A stretch of 55,393 bases of DNA from positions 1-55,393 of the forward strand of contig DAOUHB010000254.1 of NCBI GenBank assembly GCA_034428935.1, in the 5' to 3' direction. Of this stretch, positions 17,282 through 25,028 are shown piece after piece (the stretch's first letter is position 1; each line of letters starts with the position of its first letter). Source of the stretch: JAAYZQ01 sp034428935. GTDB lineage: Bacteria > Chloroflexota > Anaerolineae > JAAYZQ01. The notes under the pieces were generated by a model. It made no database searches, was not told the DNA's origin, and was given only the letters and a program-made list of their open reading frames with translations. The translations under genes were made by a program, and so were the position numbers.

Positions 17282-19609
17282 CTATTCGCTGCGCAAGACG
17301 TGCACGATGGAGCAGCCTGCCGCCCACCGCCCGGGCAGCAGGCTGCCCGCCATGCTCACCAGGCCGATGAGCGGCACCAACAGGCCAAGGTAAACGGCGT
17401 TGAGAGTGACGTCTACCCGGCCAAAACCGTAGGAGGCCGTCAGCGTGTCCATGAGGCTTGTGGTGAGCAGCAGGCCCACCGGGATGCCCAGGATGGCCGA
17501 CGCGAGCCCCAGGACGCCGGCACTGGTGCCGACCATGGCGACCACCTGCCCTGGCGTCATGCCTACGGTCTTGTAGATGCCCACGTCGCGCACCTTTTCG
17601 CGCACCGCCAGCAGCGAGCTGTTAAAGACGTTGATCAGGGCGATGCCGATGAGCACCGCCGACAGGACATAGATGGCCAGTTGCAGGTAGCGCACGTCGT
17701 CGGGGATCCGTTCCTCGACGAGGGCCACGTTGAGATCGGCGTTGGGGCCCGACTCCAGCCTCTCCTCCAGGAGGAACGGATCGGCGCCGGGCCGGAGTTT
17801 CAGGTAATAGGCCCGGGGCTCGGCGGCGGGCGCCAGGCGCCGCAGCGGCTCCAGGTTCACGGTCAACATGCGGCCCACGTTGGCCGGCTCAGGATACTGG
17901 CCGACGATCTGCCACGTAACCGGGCGGCTTTCCTTGCCCTCCAGGGTGGCTGTCACCCGGTCTCCCACCTGCAGGCCGAGCCAATCGAGCAGCCCTCGCC
18001 CGGCGATGGCCTCCATGGTATTGGGCCGCAACAATCTGCCCTCTTCGACCTTGACCGGGAACGGCGCCAGGTCCCCCTGGATGGCCCGCACCTGGAAAGA
18101 GGCGCCCTCGGGGGTGGTTGCCTCCAGGCGCTCCTCGGAGTAAAAGGCCTCGACCCCCGGCGCCATCCTCAGCTCGTGCCGCGTCCGGGCATCGCCGAAC
18201 CGCTCGCGGGTCACGACGGCGTCGTAAGCGACGCCCAGGAGGGATGGATCCTCCCGGTAACGATTCACCGTCTCGTTGATGGTCAGCCCGAATACGATGC
18301 CCACGACGCCCAGCGATAGATTGACGCCGGTGAGCAGCGTCCGGATGGGTCGGGCATACAGATCGCCGAGAGCCAGCAGCGAGACCGGCGGCAGGCCCAG
18401 GCGCGTGGCCCAGCGGAGGAGCAGCGGCGCTCGCTTGCGAGGCGCCTCGGCACCGACGGCGATGGCGCGGATGATGTTGGCCTGGGCCGCCCGCCAGGCC
18501 GCGCCCGCCGCGGCAAGCAGTGCAGTGGCCGAAACGATGCCCTGCACGGCGAGGATGAGCCCGGGTTCGACGGCGGGGCGGTAGCCGGCGCCCAGGGAAG
18601 CGGGCATGTTTCGCAGGGCCAGGGGCGACAGAACCGTGCCCACCGCCACCCCGACCGGCCCGCCCACCAGGCTCAGGACCAGGTATTGTCCCAGGTAGAG
18701 CCACAGGACCTGACCCGGGGTAAAGCCCACAGCCTTCAGGACGCCCACCTGCCGGAACTGGGAGAGGACGATGGAGCCGACGCTGCTGGCGATCACCAGC
18801 ACGGTTGCCAGGCTGGCAAAGAGGCCAAAGGCACCCAGAAAGACCAGGTTCATCCGCACGCCAAAGAGCGCCGACTCGCGCATGCGGCGCCAGTCGGCGT
18901 GGGTCTCCAGTCCCTGCCCGTGGAGAACCTCGTCGACGGCGGCCAGCGCCTCGTCCACGGCGTTGGGGTCGGCCAGGCGCAGGCCAAGGGCCCAGCTCCA
19001 GGTCGTCTCGTCGGGATACAGATCCCGCAGGGCATCCTCCGTCACGTACAAATAGGGCACCTGTTCGCTGGCATACCAGTCCCACATCGGATCGTAGGCC
19101 AGGCCGGCCACCGGCAGGTCCACCTCACCGCCCCCGGCACGGGCCACCTGCACCAGATCGCCGGCGGCCAGCCCGTGGGTGTCCTTCCACACGGTGTTGG
19201 CCACGACCTCCGCCTGGCGCCGCGCCAGGTCTCGGCCTTCCAGCAGCAGCAGGCGATTGACGGCCGGCGCCTCGCCGGGGAGGGCCCCCAGCGTCACCCA
19301 GGTGCGCTCGCCTGCAATTTCGGCCCGGCCGACCACGCTGTAGCGCAGGCCGGTGCTGGCCTCTGTCTCGGGCAGGTGCTCGATCCGGTCCACGTCTCGC
19401 CGCGTTACCTTTCCTCGCTCAAAATAAAGCCACAGGTGCGCCGAATTCAGCTCCTCAAAGGCCCGGTCGTAGGGACCGCTGATATTGGCCAGGGTGGCCA
19501 GTGCCAGCGTCAGCAGGGTGCTGGACGTGACGATGGTCACCAGGATCAGCGCCGAGATCAGCGGCCGGGTGAGCAGGTCGGCCTTGACCTTGACGAGGAC
19601 GGCGCCCAT
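17282..19609 (-). CDS. FtsX/MacB-type ABC transporter permease
   Basis: This 775-residue permease has the doubled FtsX architecture. An N-terminal helix (LISALILVTIVTSSTLLTLALATL) is followed by a large extracytoplasmic MacB_PCD-like domain and a first FtsX block (AFGLFASLATVLVIASSVGSIVLSQFRQVGVLKAVGFTPGQV region). A second N-helix, a second soluble domain and a second FtsX block follow (ALINVFNSSLLAVREKVRDVGIYKTVGMTPGQVV region). Proteins of this type do not form a substrate channel; they drive extraction or transfer of lipoproteins, peptides or lipids with a LolD-like ATPase. The ATPase gene is 13 nt upstream. Substrate unknown; export of the locus product is a hypothesis. Confidence 0.9.
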   Translation of the reverse strand: MGAVLVKVKADLLTRPLISALILVTIVTSSTLLTLALATLANISGPYDRAFEELNSAHLWLYFERGKVTRRDVDRIEHLPETEASTGLRYSVVGRAEIAGERTWVTLGALPGEAPAVNRLLLLEGRDLARRQAEVVANTVWKDTHGLAAGDLVQVARAGGGEVDLPVAGLAYDPMWDWYASEQVPYLYVTEDALRDLYPDETTWSWALGLRLADPNAVDEALAAVDEVLHGQGLETHADWRRMRESALFGVRMNLVFLGAFGLFASLATVLVIASSVGSIVLSQFRQVGVLKAVGFTPGQVLWLYLGQYLVLSLVGGPVGVAVGTVLSPLALRNMPASLGAGYRPAVEPGLILAVQGIVSATALLAAAGAAWRAAQANIIRAIAVGAEAPRKRAPLLLRWATRLGLPPVSLLALGDLYARPIRTLLTGVNLSLGVVGIVFGLTINETVNRYREDPSLLGVAYDAVVTRERFGDARTRHELRMAPGVEAFYSEERLEATTPEGASFQVRAIQGDLAPFPVKVEEGRLLRPNTMEAIAGRGLLDWLGLQVGDRVTATLEGKESRPVTWQIVGQYPEPANVGRMLTVNLEPLRRLAPAAEPRAYYLKLRPGADPFLLEERLESGPNADLNVALVEERIPDDVRYLQLAIYVLSAVLIGIALINVFNSSLLAVREKVRDVGIYKTVGMTPGQVVAMVGTSAGVLGLASAILGIPVGLLLTTSLMDTLTASYGFGRVDVTLNAVYLGLLVPLIGLVSMAGSLLPGRWAAGCSIVHVLRSE

Positions 19610-19622
19610 CGCTCCCCACCTC

Positions 19623-20351
19623 CTAGCGCAGCGCCGCCAGGCAGCGCGCCACGGACATGGGGTCGCCCCCCGAAATCCGCTCCACCAGGCGGCCGTCGTG
19701 CAGGAAGAGCACCTCCTGCGCCCTGGCCGCCGCCACCGGATCGTGGGTCACCATCAAGATCGTCTGTCCCCTCTCATGGCACTCGCTCAAAATGTCCAGC
19801 ACCCCCTGGCCGCTGGCGCTGTCCAGGTTGCCCGTGGGCTCGTCCGCCAGGAGCAGCGTCGGGTCGTTGATGAGCGCCCGCGCGATGGCCACCCGCTGCT
19901 GCTGGCCGCCCGACAGCTCCCAGGGATGCTTGCCAGCCTGGTCCTCGATTCCCAGGCTGGCCAGCAGCGCCGCCGAGCGCTGCCGGATCGATTTTCTGTC
20001 CACGTTCCGGGCCAACAGGGCGGGCAGCTCCACGTTGGCCTGCACCGTCAGGTTCTCCACCAGGTTAAAGAACTGGAAGACAAAGCCGACGTGGGCTCTG
20101 CGGAACCTGGCCAACGCCGTCTCGTTCATGTCGTTTAGCAGGTGCCCGTTGACGTGCACGCTGCCCGCGCTGGGCCGGTCCAGCCCGCCCACCAGGTGCA
20201 GCAGCGTCGATTTGCCGCTGCCCGAGTGGCCCATAACGCTCAAGAATTCCCCGGCGCTGATCTCCAGGGAAACACCGCGCAGGGCCTGAAAAAGCACGGC
20301 GCCGGCCTGGTACGTCTTGGTCAGTTCCGAAAGCCGAACCAGGAGACTCAT
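19623..20351 (-). CDS. ABC transporter ATP-binding protein (LolD/MacB type)
   Basis: The 242-residue ATPase has Walker A MGHSGSGKST, signature ELSGGQQQRVAIARAL and Walker B LLLADEPTGNLD, the typical set for LolD/MacB-like exporters. It starts MSLLVRLSELTKTYQAG, and the ATG forms an ATGA overlap with the stop of the acetyltransferase gene upstream, which fixes the start. It works with the doubled FtsX permease encoded next. Confidence 0.95.
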   Translation of the reverse strand: MSLLVRLSELTKTYQAGAVLFQALRGVSLEISAGEFLSVMGHSGSGKSTLLHLVGGLDRPSAGSVHVNGHLLNDMNETALARFRRAHVGFVFQFFNLVENLTVQANVELPALLARNVDRKSIRQRSAALLASLGIEDQAGKHPWELSGGQQQRVAIARALINDPTLLLADEPTGNLDSASGQGVLDILSECHERGQTILMVTHDPVAAARAQEVLFLHDGRLVERISGGDPMSVARCLAALR

Positions 20352-21133
20352 AGCGCATAGTAGGTCCGGGAAAAGGCCAGCCGGAAGCCGTGTCCCATCA
20401 GCACTTCCGCCAGGCGCGGATAGAGAGTCTGGCCAAGCAGCAGCTCCTTGCCTTGCTGCGCCGCCTCCTGGGCCGCATGGATGAACACCGACGTGGCGAC
20501 GCGCCGGCCGCGGTAGGCGGGCAGGACGCCGGCGGCTCCCAGGCAGGCGATTTCGCCGTGGGAGTGCCACAGGCAGACCCCGGCCGGGCGGCCTTCCACG
20601 AGGGCCAGGTAGTGGCGCATGGAGGGCTGGCGCAGCGAGCGCCGGAGCAGCAGGGCCGCCAAGGGTGCCAGGGAACCGGGCAGGCCAAAGGAGGCGAGAT
20701 AGACCCGGGCGAAACCCAGGGCGTCGTTTTCTCCGACTCGAATGCACGCCACGGCGTCCGACGCCAGTGGCGGGGGCTGCCAATTCGGTAGGTCAAGGGT
20801 AAGCCACGCCTCGGGAGACTCTTGCCGGCGAAAGCCCCGGCGAAGGAGCAGGTCCGGCAGGTCGTCGGGGGTGCAGGCCGGCGACAGGCAGACGTTGACG
20901 GGCAGCAAGCGCCTCCGGAAGTAGCGTACGATCTCGTCCACGAGGGGCCCGGCCCTCTCCGGGCTGGTCCGCAGCAGGCAGGCGTGGTTCATATCGGCCA
21001 TCGGGAACAGGCGCGAGCGGATGAGAGTCACGTCGTCGCGCACCAGCAGGCCCGAGCCGGGGGTGGCCGCCACCAGGCTGCGCATGGAAGCATAGTTGGC
21101 CCGCTCCAGGGCCTGCACGTCTCGTGCCTCCAT
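20348..21133 (-). CDS. GNAT-family N-acetyltransferase
   Basis: This is a 261-residue protein. The N-terminal half (MEARDVQALERANYASMRSL onward) is a GNAT-like but degenerate domain. The C-terminal half holds the acetyl-CoA site GVLPAYRGRRVATSVFIHAA (about 206-225) and ends with the usual AEVLMGHGFRLAFSRTYYAL strand and helix. It probably acetylates a small molecule or amine; nothing more is visible. It lies 5 nt after the MFS gene and overlaps the ABC ATPase gene by 4 nt, so it is in the same operon. A GTG nine bases upstream is an alternative start. Confidence 0.82.
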   Translation of the reverse strand: MEARDVQALERANYASMRSLVAATPGSGLLVRDDVTLIRSRLFPMADMNHACLLRTSPERAGPLVDEIVRYFRRRLLPVNVCLSPACTPDDLPDLLLRRGFRRQESPEAWLTLDLPNWQPPPLASDAVACIRVGENDALGFARVYLASFGLPGSLAPLAALLLRRSLRQPSMRHYLALVEGRPAGVCLWHSHGEIACLGAAGVLPAYRGRRVATSVFIHAAQEAAQQGKELLLGQTLYPRLAEVLMGHGFRLAFSRTYYAL

Positions 21134-21138
21134 GGCGG

Positions 21139-22485
21139 TCACACCTGCCCCTTCCCGGCTGACCGGCCCCTGCCCAGGGGATACCGCAAGAAGATCAAGA
21201 AACCGGCGAGCATGAAGGCCCCTCCCAGGGCGCCCACCAGGCGCACGCCCAGGGGACCCTGGGGCTCCAGGTGGCTGCGCCCCAGCAAAAGGAGGAGGGG
21301 CAGCAGGGCTGCCATTACTCCGTTGACCACCTGGTCCAGCAGCCCCCAGGTGGCGTAATAGATGCCCTCGCGGCGCTGCCCTGTAAGCTCTTCGTCGTGG
21401 TCCACGATCTCGGCGCCCAGGGCCCGGGGCAGGACGACGACGCCCGACAGGGCAGCGGCCTGGAGCGTGACCCACAGCATGCCCTGAGCCTTGAGGCTCA
21501 GGGGCAGCCAGTCGCCGATGAGCATCAGGCCGGGCAACACCAGGGCGGAGGTCAGCAGCGAGCCGGCAAACACTCGCCACTTGCCCCAGCGCTGGGCCAA
21601 CCAGTTGATCAAGGGATAGCACAGGAGCGAAGCCAGGACGGCGGGCAGATAGAACATCAGCGTGTCCGATTCCTGCAAGAGGCAGATCTCGGTGACGATG
21701 TAGGGCACCGAGGCCTGCACCAACCCCATGATGCCCCAGAAGCAAAATCCGGTGGCCGTCATGAACAGGAAAGCGCGGTTGCGCATCATGGATGCCAGGT
21801 TCTGCCGAAAATTCAGGCGCACGGCGGGGCGTGCCTGGTGCTCGGGCCGCTCGCGGAGCACCAGCAAGGGCAGGTAGAAGGCGGGCAAGAGGACCACGGC
21901 ATAAATGAGGGCCGTGTGGGCAAAGCCAAAGCGCTCGATGAGGGGCCCGGCGCCCGCGGCCAGCATCATGCCCAGGACGGTCATGACGGCCGCCCAGGTC
22001 GACACCCGCACACGGTGGGCGTCCGTCACCGCGATCTCGGGCAGGAGCGCCATGGTAGGCACCTGGTTCAGGATGTAGGCCAGGTTGTACACTGCCAGCA
22101 CTGCGACGAGGTATACCAGGTTCCACGGCGACGTACCACGGAAAGGCGGCGTCCAGAGCAGCACGAAAAAGACGAGCATGGGCAGGGCCGAGCCCAGGAT
22201 GTACGGCAGGCGGCGGCCCAAGCGGGTGCGGGTCCTGTCCGACAGGTAGCCGATGGTGGGCGTGATGGCCGCACTCAGCACGCGCAGGGCCAGCATGGCC
22301 CCTCCGTAGAGGGCCGCCGGCACCAGTGCGCTGCCCTCTCCTTCGGGTGGCAGGTAGAAGTAGAGCAGCCAGGCGCTCATCACCCCCCAGATCGCCGTGC
22401 TCCCCAGGGACAGCAGCCCGTAGAGAAGGTCGATCTGGGCACCGGGTAGCGCGGGTCTCGAGTCGGTGGCGACTGTCCGCGTCAT
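21139..22485 (-). CDS. MFS transporter of the GPH (glycoside-pentoside-hexuronide) type
   Basis: The 448-residue protein has 12 predicted membrane segments. The GPH/MFS hallmark region AAITPTIGYLSDRTRTRLGRR is in loop 2-3, followed by PYILGSALPMLVFFVLLW. Members carry sugars with cations, and the group also includes lysolipid carriers such as MFSD2-like proteins. It is 6 nt after the HTH regulator gene and 5 nt before the acetyltransferase gene. The operon context leaves open import of a sugar or movement of a lipid-like product. Confidence 0.85.
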   Translation of the reverse strand: MTRTVATDSRPALPGAQIDLLYGLLSLGSTAIWGVMSAWLLYFYLPPEGEGSALVPAALYGGAMLALRVLSAAITPTIGYLSDRTRTRLGRRLPYILGSALPMLVFFVLLWTPPFRGTSPWNLVYLVAVLAVYNLAYILNQVPTMALLPEIAVTDAHRVRVSTWAAVMTVLGMMLAAGAGPLIERFGFAHTALIYAVVLLPAFYLPLLVLRERPEHQARPAVRLNFRQNLASMMRNRAFLFMTATGFCFWGIMGLVQASVPYIVTEICLLQESDTLMFYLPAVLASLLCYPLINWLAQRWGKWRVFAGSLLTSALVLPGLMLIGDWLPLSLKAQGMLWVTLQAAALSGVVVLPRALGAEIVDHDEELTGQRREGIYYATWGLLDQVVNGVMAALLPLLLLLGRSHLEPQGPLGVRLVGALGGAFMLAGFLIFLRYPLGRGRSAGKGQV

Positions 22486-22491
22486 CGACCG

Positions 22492-22701
22492 CTAGTGCAT
22501 AGTTGAGGACGTGGGTCTTTGTTGCCCCAACCAGAGGCTCAGGTCGGCCTCGCTGATGCGCCAGCCACGGCCAACTTTGTAGGCCGGCAAATCACCTTCT
22601 TTGATCCAGCGCCGGACCGTGTAGACAGAAACCCGCAGCAGATGCGATACTTCTTGCGGGGTCAAAAAAGATTGCGGCTCCGAGGACGTCGTCGTCAGCA
22701 T
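22492..22701 (-). CDS. Excisionase/MerR-like helix-turn-helix DNA-binding protein
   Basis: This 69-residue protein is essentially one HTH_17 domain: FLTPQEVSHLLRVSVYTVRR, WIKEGDLPAYKVGRGWRIS, then ADLSLWLGQ. The ATG at 22701 has GGAGG eight bases upstream and gives the normal length; a farther in-frame start at 22785 would run through the promoter region. It is the first gene of the ten-gene minus-strand operon and is likely its regulator. A perfect inverted repeat at 22777-22794 upstream is a candidate operator. Confidence 0.85.
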   Translation of the reverse strand: MLTTTSSEPQSFLTPQEVSHLLRVSVYTVRRWIKEGDLPAYKVGRGWRISEADLSLWLGQQRPTSSTMH

Positions 22702-22748
22702 TCTGGGCCCTCCATCGGTGTATCGACGCGGCAGTTCCGAGCGGTCAC

Positions 22749-22794
22749 AGTATAGCATAAAGTAATAAAGGCGCCTATAGGACATTGGTCCTAT
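22749..22794 (-). promoter_or_regulatory. Promoter and inverted-repeat operator of the HTH/diterpene operon
   Basis: On the minus strand TATACT (22754-22749) is a good -10, but no good -35 stands 17 bp upstream. At that place lies the start of an inverted repeat, ATAGGAC-N4-GTCCTAT (22777-22783 and 22788-22794). A weak -35 overlapped by a dyad suggests an activator or autoregulator site, inferred. Confidence 0.5.
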
Positions 22795-22902
22795 GGAGAG
22801 GAACTCGATTATTGCATGGAGAGCATAGATCGGGCTTGGCGAGGCCGTGGATGGGATGCCGGGCGGTGGCGTCCGGGGGACGGGACGGCCGGCGAGGTGG
22901 GG

Positions 22903-22946
22903 CGCGCTTTTGCACCCGGCGGTGTCGGGCCGGGTGCAAAAGCGCG
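22903..22946. repeat. Perfect 17-bp-stem inverted repeat
   Basis: Arms 22903-22919 and 22930-22946 are perfectly complementary (CGCGCTTTTGCACCCGG) around a 10-nt loop. It lies 3' of the YtxH-like gene and 5' of the HTH operon. The T-run is on the 5' side of the stem, so it is not a standard intrinsic terminator. It may be an mRNA 3'-end stabiliser or a protein site. The rest of the interval 22795-22974 holds no gene that I can support. Confidence 0.8.
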
Positions 22947-22974
22947 GGCAGAAAGCGCACTACTGGGCGCGCCG

Positions 22975-23193
22975 TCAGGCGCGGCGCGGCTGTTTCAGGG
23001 CTTCGAACTCGTACCCCAACTGGCGCTGGCGGGCCTCGGCGGCCTGCTGCCCCTGCTCCACGACGTACTCGATGCGCTCCTTGATCAGGTCGCGCGTCGC
23101 CTCACCGCTGCGCGGCACCAAGAAGATCGTCACCAACCCGGCCACGGCGGCCCCGGTAACGAACCCGGCCAACAGCCACAACAGACCCTTCAT
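22975..23193 (-). CDS. YtxH-like small membrane protein
   Basis: This is a 72-residue protein with one N-terminal membrane helix (LLWLLAGFVTGAAVAGLVTIFLVP) followed by RSGEATRDLIKERIEYVVEQ and a charged helical tail, the pattern of YtxH/gas-vesicle-like small proteins. Their function is poorly defined and often envelope- or stress-related. It is 43 nt downstream of the riboflavin ATPase gene and may be carried on the same transcript. An AGGAAG lies just upstream of the ATG. Confidence 0.75.
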   Translation of the reverse strand: MKGLLWLLAGFVTGAAVAGLVTIFLVPRSGEATRDLIKERIEYVVEQGQQAAEARQRQLGYEFEALKQPRRA

Positions 23194-23236
23194 CGTCTTC
23201 CTCCATCAGTCTCAAGATCGGCCAAAGGGGAGGGCA

Positions 23237-24019
23237 TCAGGAGTCCTGGGCCTCCCGGATCACTTCCCGCACCCTCCTGGAGAGGGCGCCAAAGAACTCG
23301 GTGTACATGACCTCCAGCGTTCGAGGCCGCGGCAGGTCGACCTTGACCTCGGCCCGGATCTGGCCAGGCCGGGACGACATGACGAGCACCCGATCGGCCA
23401 GGAAGATGGCCTCCTGCAAATCGTGGGTGACCATCACGGCCGTCACCTGCCGCGCCCGCCAGATGCGCAACAACTCCAGGTTCATCTGCTCCCGGCTCAG
23501 GGCATCCAGGGCGCCAAAGGGCTCGTCGAGGAGCAACAGCTCCGGCTCGGCGACCAGGGCGCGGGCAATAGCTACGCGCTGGGCCATCCCTCCGGACAGC
23601 TCCCGGGGATACAGATCGGCAAACCCGTCCAGGCCAACGAGGGCCAGCACGTTCTCCGCCCGGCTCACGGCCTCGGCCCTGGCCGTGCCGCCCACCTCCA
23701 GCGGCAGCAGCACGTTGCGCAAGACGGTGCGCCAGGGCAAAAGGTTCACGTTCTGAAAGACATAGGCCACCTGCCGCTGCGGCGACGTCAGGGGCCGGCC
23801 ATCGAGATATACTGCTCCGGCGGTCGGCACCAGCAGGCCGCCCAGGATGCGCAGCAGGGTGCTCTTGCCACAGCCAGAAGGCCCGACGATGGCCACGAAC
23901 TCGCCCCCCCGCACCTGGAGCGATACGTCCTCCAGGGCAGCCAGGTCTCCCTGGCCGCTGCGGTAGACCTGGCCCAGGCCCCGCGCTTCGAGCACCGGCT
24001 CGCCGTTGTGGTTCCGCAC
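23237..24019 (-). CDS. ABC transporter ATP-binding protein of the riboflavin (NitT/TauT-type) importer
   Basis: This 260-residue ATPase is of the SsuB/TauB class. It has Walker A GPSGCGKSTLL (near 44), Q-loop VFQNVNLLPW, signature LSGGMAQRVAIARAL, Walker B LLLLDEPFGALD and switch His in MVTHDLQEA. The start is GTG immediately after the TAG of the binding-protein gene (TAGGTG), pointing to strong coupling. With the permease at 26323 and the binding lipoprotein at 24020, under the FMN riboswitch, it completes a riboflavin-type uptake system. Confidence 0.92.
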   Translation of the reverse strand: MRNHNGEPVLEARGLGQVYRSGQGDLAALEDVSLQVRGGEFVAIVGPSGCGKSTLLRILGGLLVPTAGAVYLDGRPLTSPQRQVAYVFQNVNLLPWRTVLRNVLLPLEVGGTARAEAVSRAENVLALVGLDGFADLYPRELSGGMAQRVAIARALVAEPELLLLDEPFGALDALSREQMNLELLRIWRARQVTAVMVTHDLQEAIFLADRVLVMSSRPGQIRAEVKVDLPRPRTLEVMYTEFFGALSRRVREVIREAQDS

Positions 24020-25027
24020 CTAGGGCATCTCCACCCGGTCGACAAACTCGTTGCTGTACATCTCCTGGACGTCCGATCCCGGCTCGATGAGGCCCATGCG
24101 CTCCATCACCTCCTGCGAGGCCGTCCAGTCCTCCGACCGAGAGCGGCCCAGCTCCCCGCTGCCTGCCCTCCAGAACTCGATGCACTCGTCCAGGATGGCC
24201 CGGTTCACCTCCTCGGTGGCCTGATCGCCGGCCAGCTCGGGCACATAGTCCCGGGAGATGTCAAAGGCCTCGTCGGGATTCTCCAGAGTAAAGGCCAGGC
24301 CACGGAGGGCTGCTCGCACCATGCCCTCCACCAACTCGGGCCGCTCGGCGGCCGTTTCGTCGTTGGTGATCAAGCCGTTGGACACCAGGTTGATATAGTC
24401 CGCCACGTAGATGATGTCGAGCTCCTCTCCGCTGACCTCCAACTGCACCGGCTCGTTCATGGCATAGCAGATGGCCGCGTCCACCTGTCCCTCGGTCAGG
24501 GCCGCCGCCTGGGTGTAGCCGATGGACACCAGCTCCACGTCCTGCTCGCTCAAGCCGGTGGCCTCCTGCAGGGCGCGCCAACCGATGTAACTGGCTCCAA
24601 AGGTGACCGGCGTGCCCACCAGGCGGCCCTCCAGGTCCTCCGGCGTCTGGATGCCCGTCTCGTCCAGGGAAACCACGCAGACCGGAAAGCGGCGGTACCA
24701 GTTGAGGACATAGAGCACCGGCAGGCCCTGGCTGCGTGCCAGGATCACTTGGTCGCCGCTGCCGATTACAAAGCTCAGTTCGCCGGTGCCCACCAGTTTG
24801 AGCAGATCGGTCTCCCAGCCATAGTCGAACTGGATCTGGATGCCCTCCTCGGCAAAGTAACCCTTTTCCACGGCGACGTAAAAGGGCGCGAACTGAATGT
24901 TGGGAATAAAGCCCATGGCCAGCCTGACCGTCTCTGTTTCCCCGGCGGGCGCCCTCCCGCAGGCGGCGAGGACGAGACTGACCAGCCACAGGGTCACGAC
25001 GCTCCACATTGTGCGTTTTGTTTTCAT
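24020..25027 (-). CDS. ribY: Riboflavin ABC transporter substrate-binding lipoprotein, NMT1/THI5-like (RibY type)
   Basis: The 335-residue protein opens with a lipoprotein signal (MKTKRTMWSVVTLWLVSLVL, lipobox LAACG) followed by the NMT1 core: RLAMGFIPNIQFAPFYVAVE, KGYFAEEGIQIQFDYGW and QGLPVLYVLNWYRRFPV. The NMT1/THI5 family binds thiamin precursors or other heterocycles. The FMN riboswitch at the head of the operon argues for riboflavin or a precursor, as in the RibXY systems described in Chloroflexota. GGAGG stands before the ATG. It directly follows the glycosyltransferase-like gene and precedes the ATPase gene. Confidence 0.88.
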   Translation of the reverse strand: MKTKRTMWSVVTLWLVSLVLAACGRAPAGETETVRLAMGFIPNIQFAPFYVAVEKGYFAEEGIQIQFDYGWETDLLKLVGTGELSFVIGSGDQVILARSQGLPVLYVLNWYRRFPVCVVSLDETGIQTPEDLEGRLVGTPVTFGASYIGWRALQEATGLSEQDVELVSIGYTQAAALTEGQVDAAICYAMNEPVQLEVSGEELDIIYVADYINLVSNGLITNDETAAERPELVEGMVRAALRGLAFTLENPDEAFDISRDYVPELAGDQATEEVNRAILDECIEFWRAGSGELGRSRSEDWTASQEVMERMGLIEPGSDVQEMYSNEFVDRVEMP

Positions 25028-25028
25028 G

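Noticed and set aside
22903..22946. Palindrome as a rho-independent terminator
   Set aside because: The T-run is on the 5' side of the stem and no U-tract follows on either strand.
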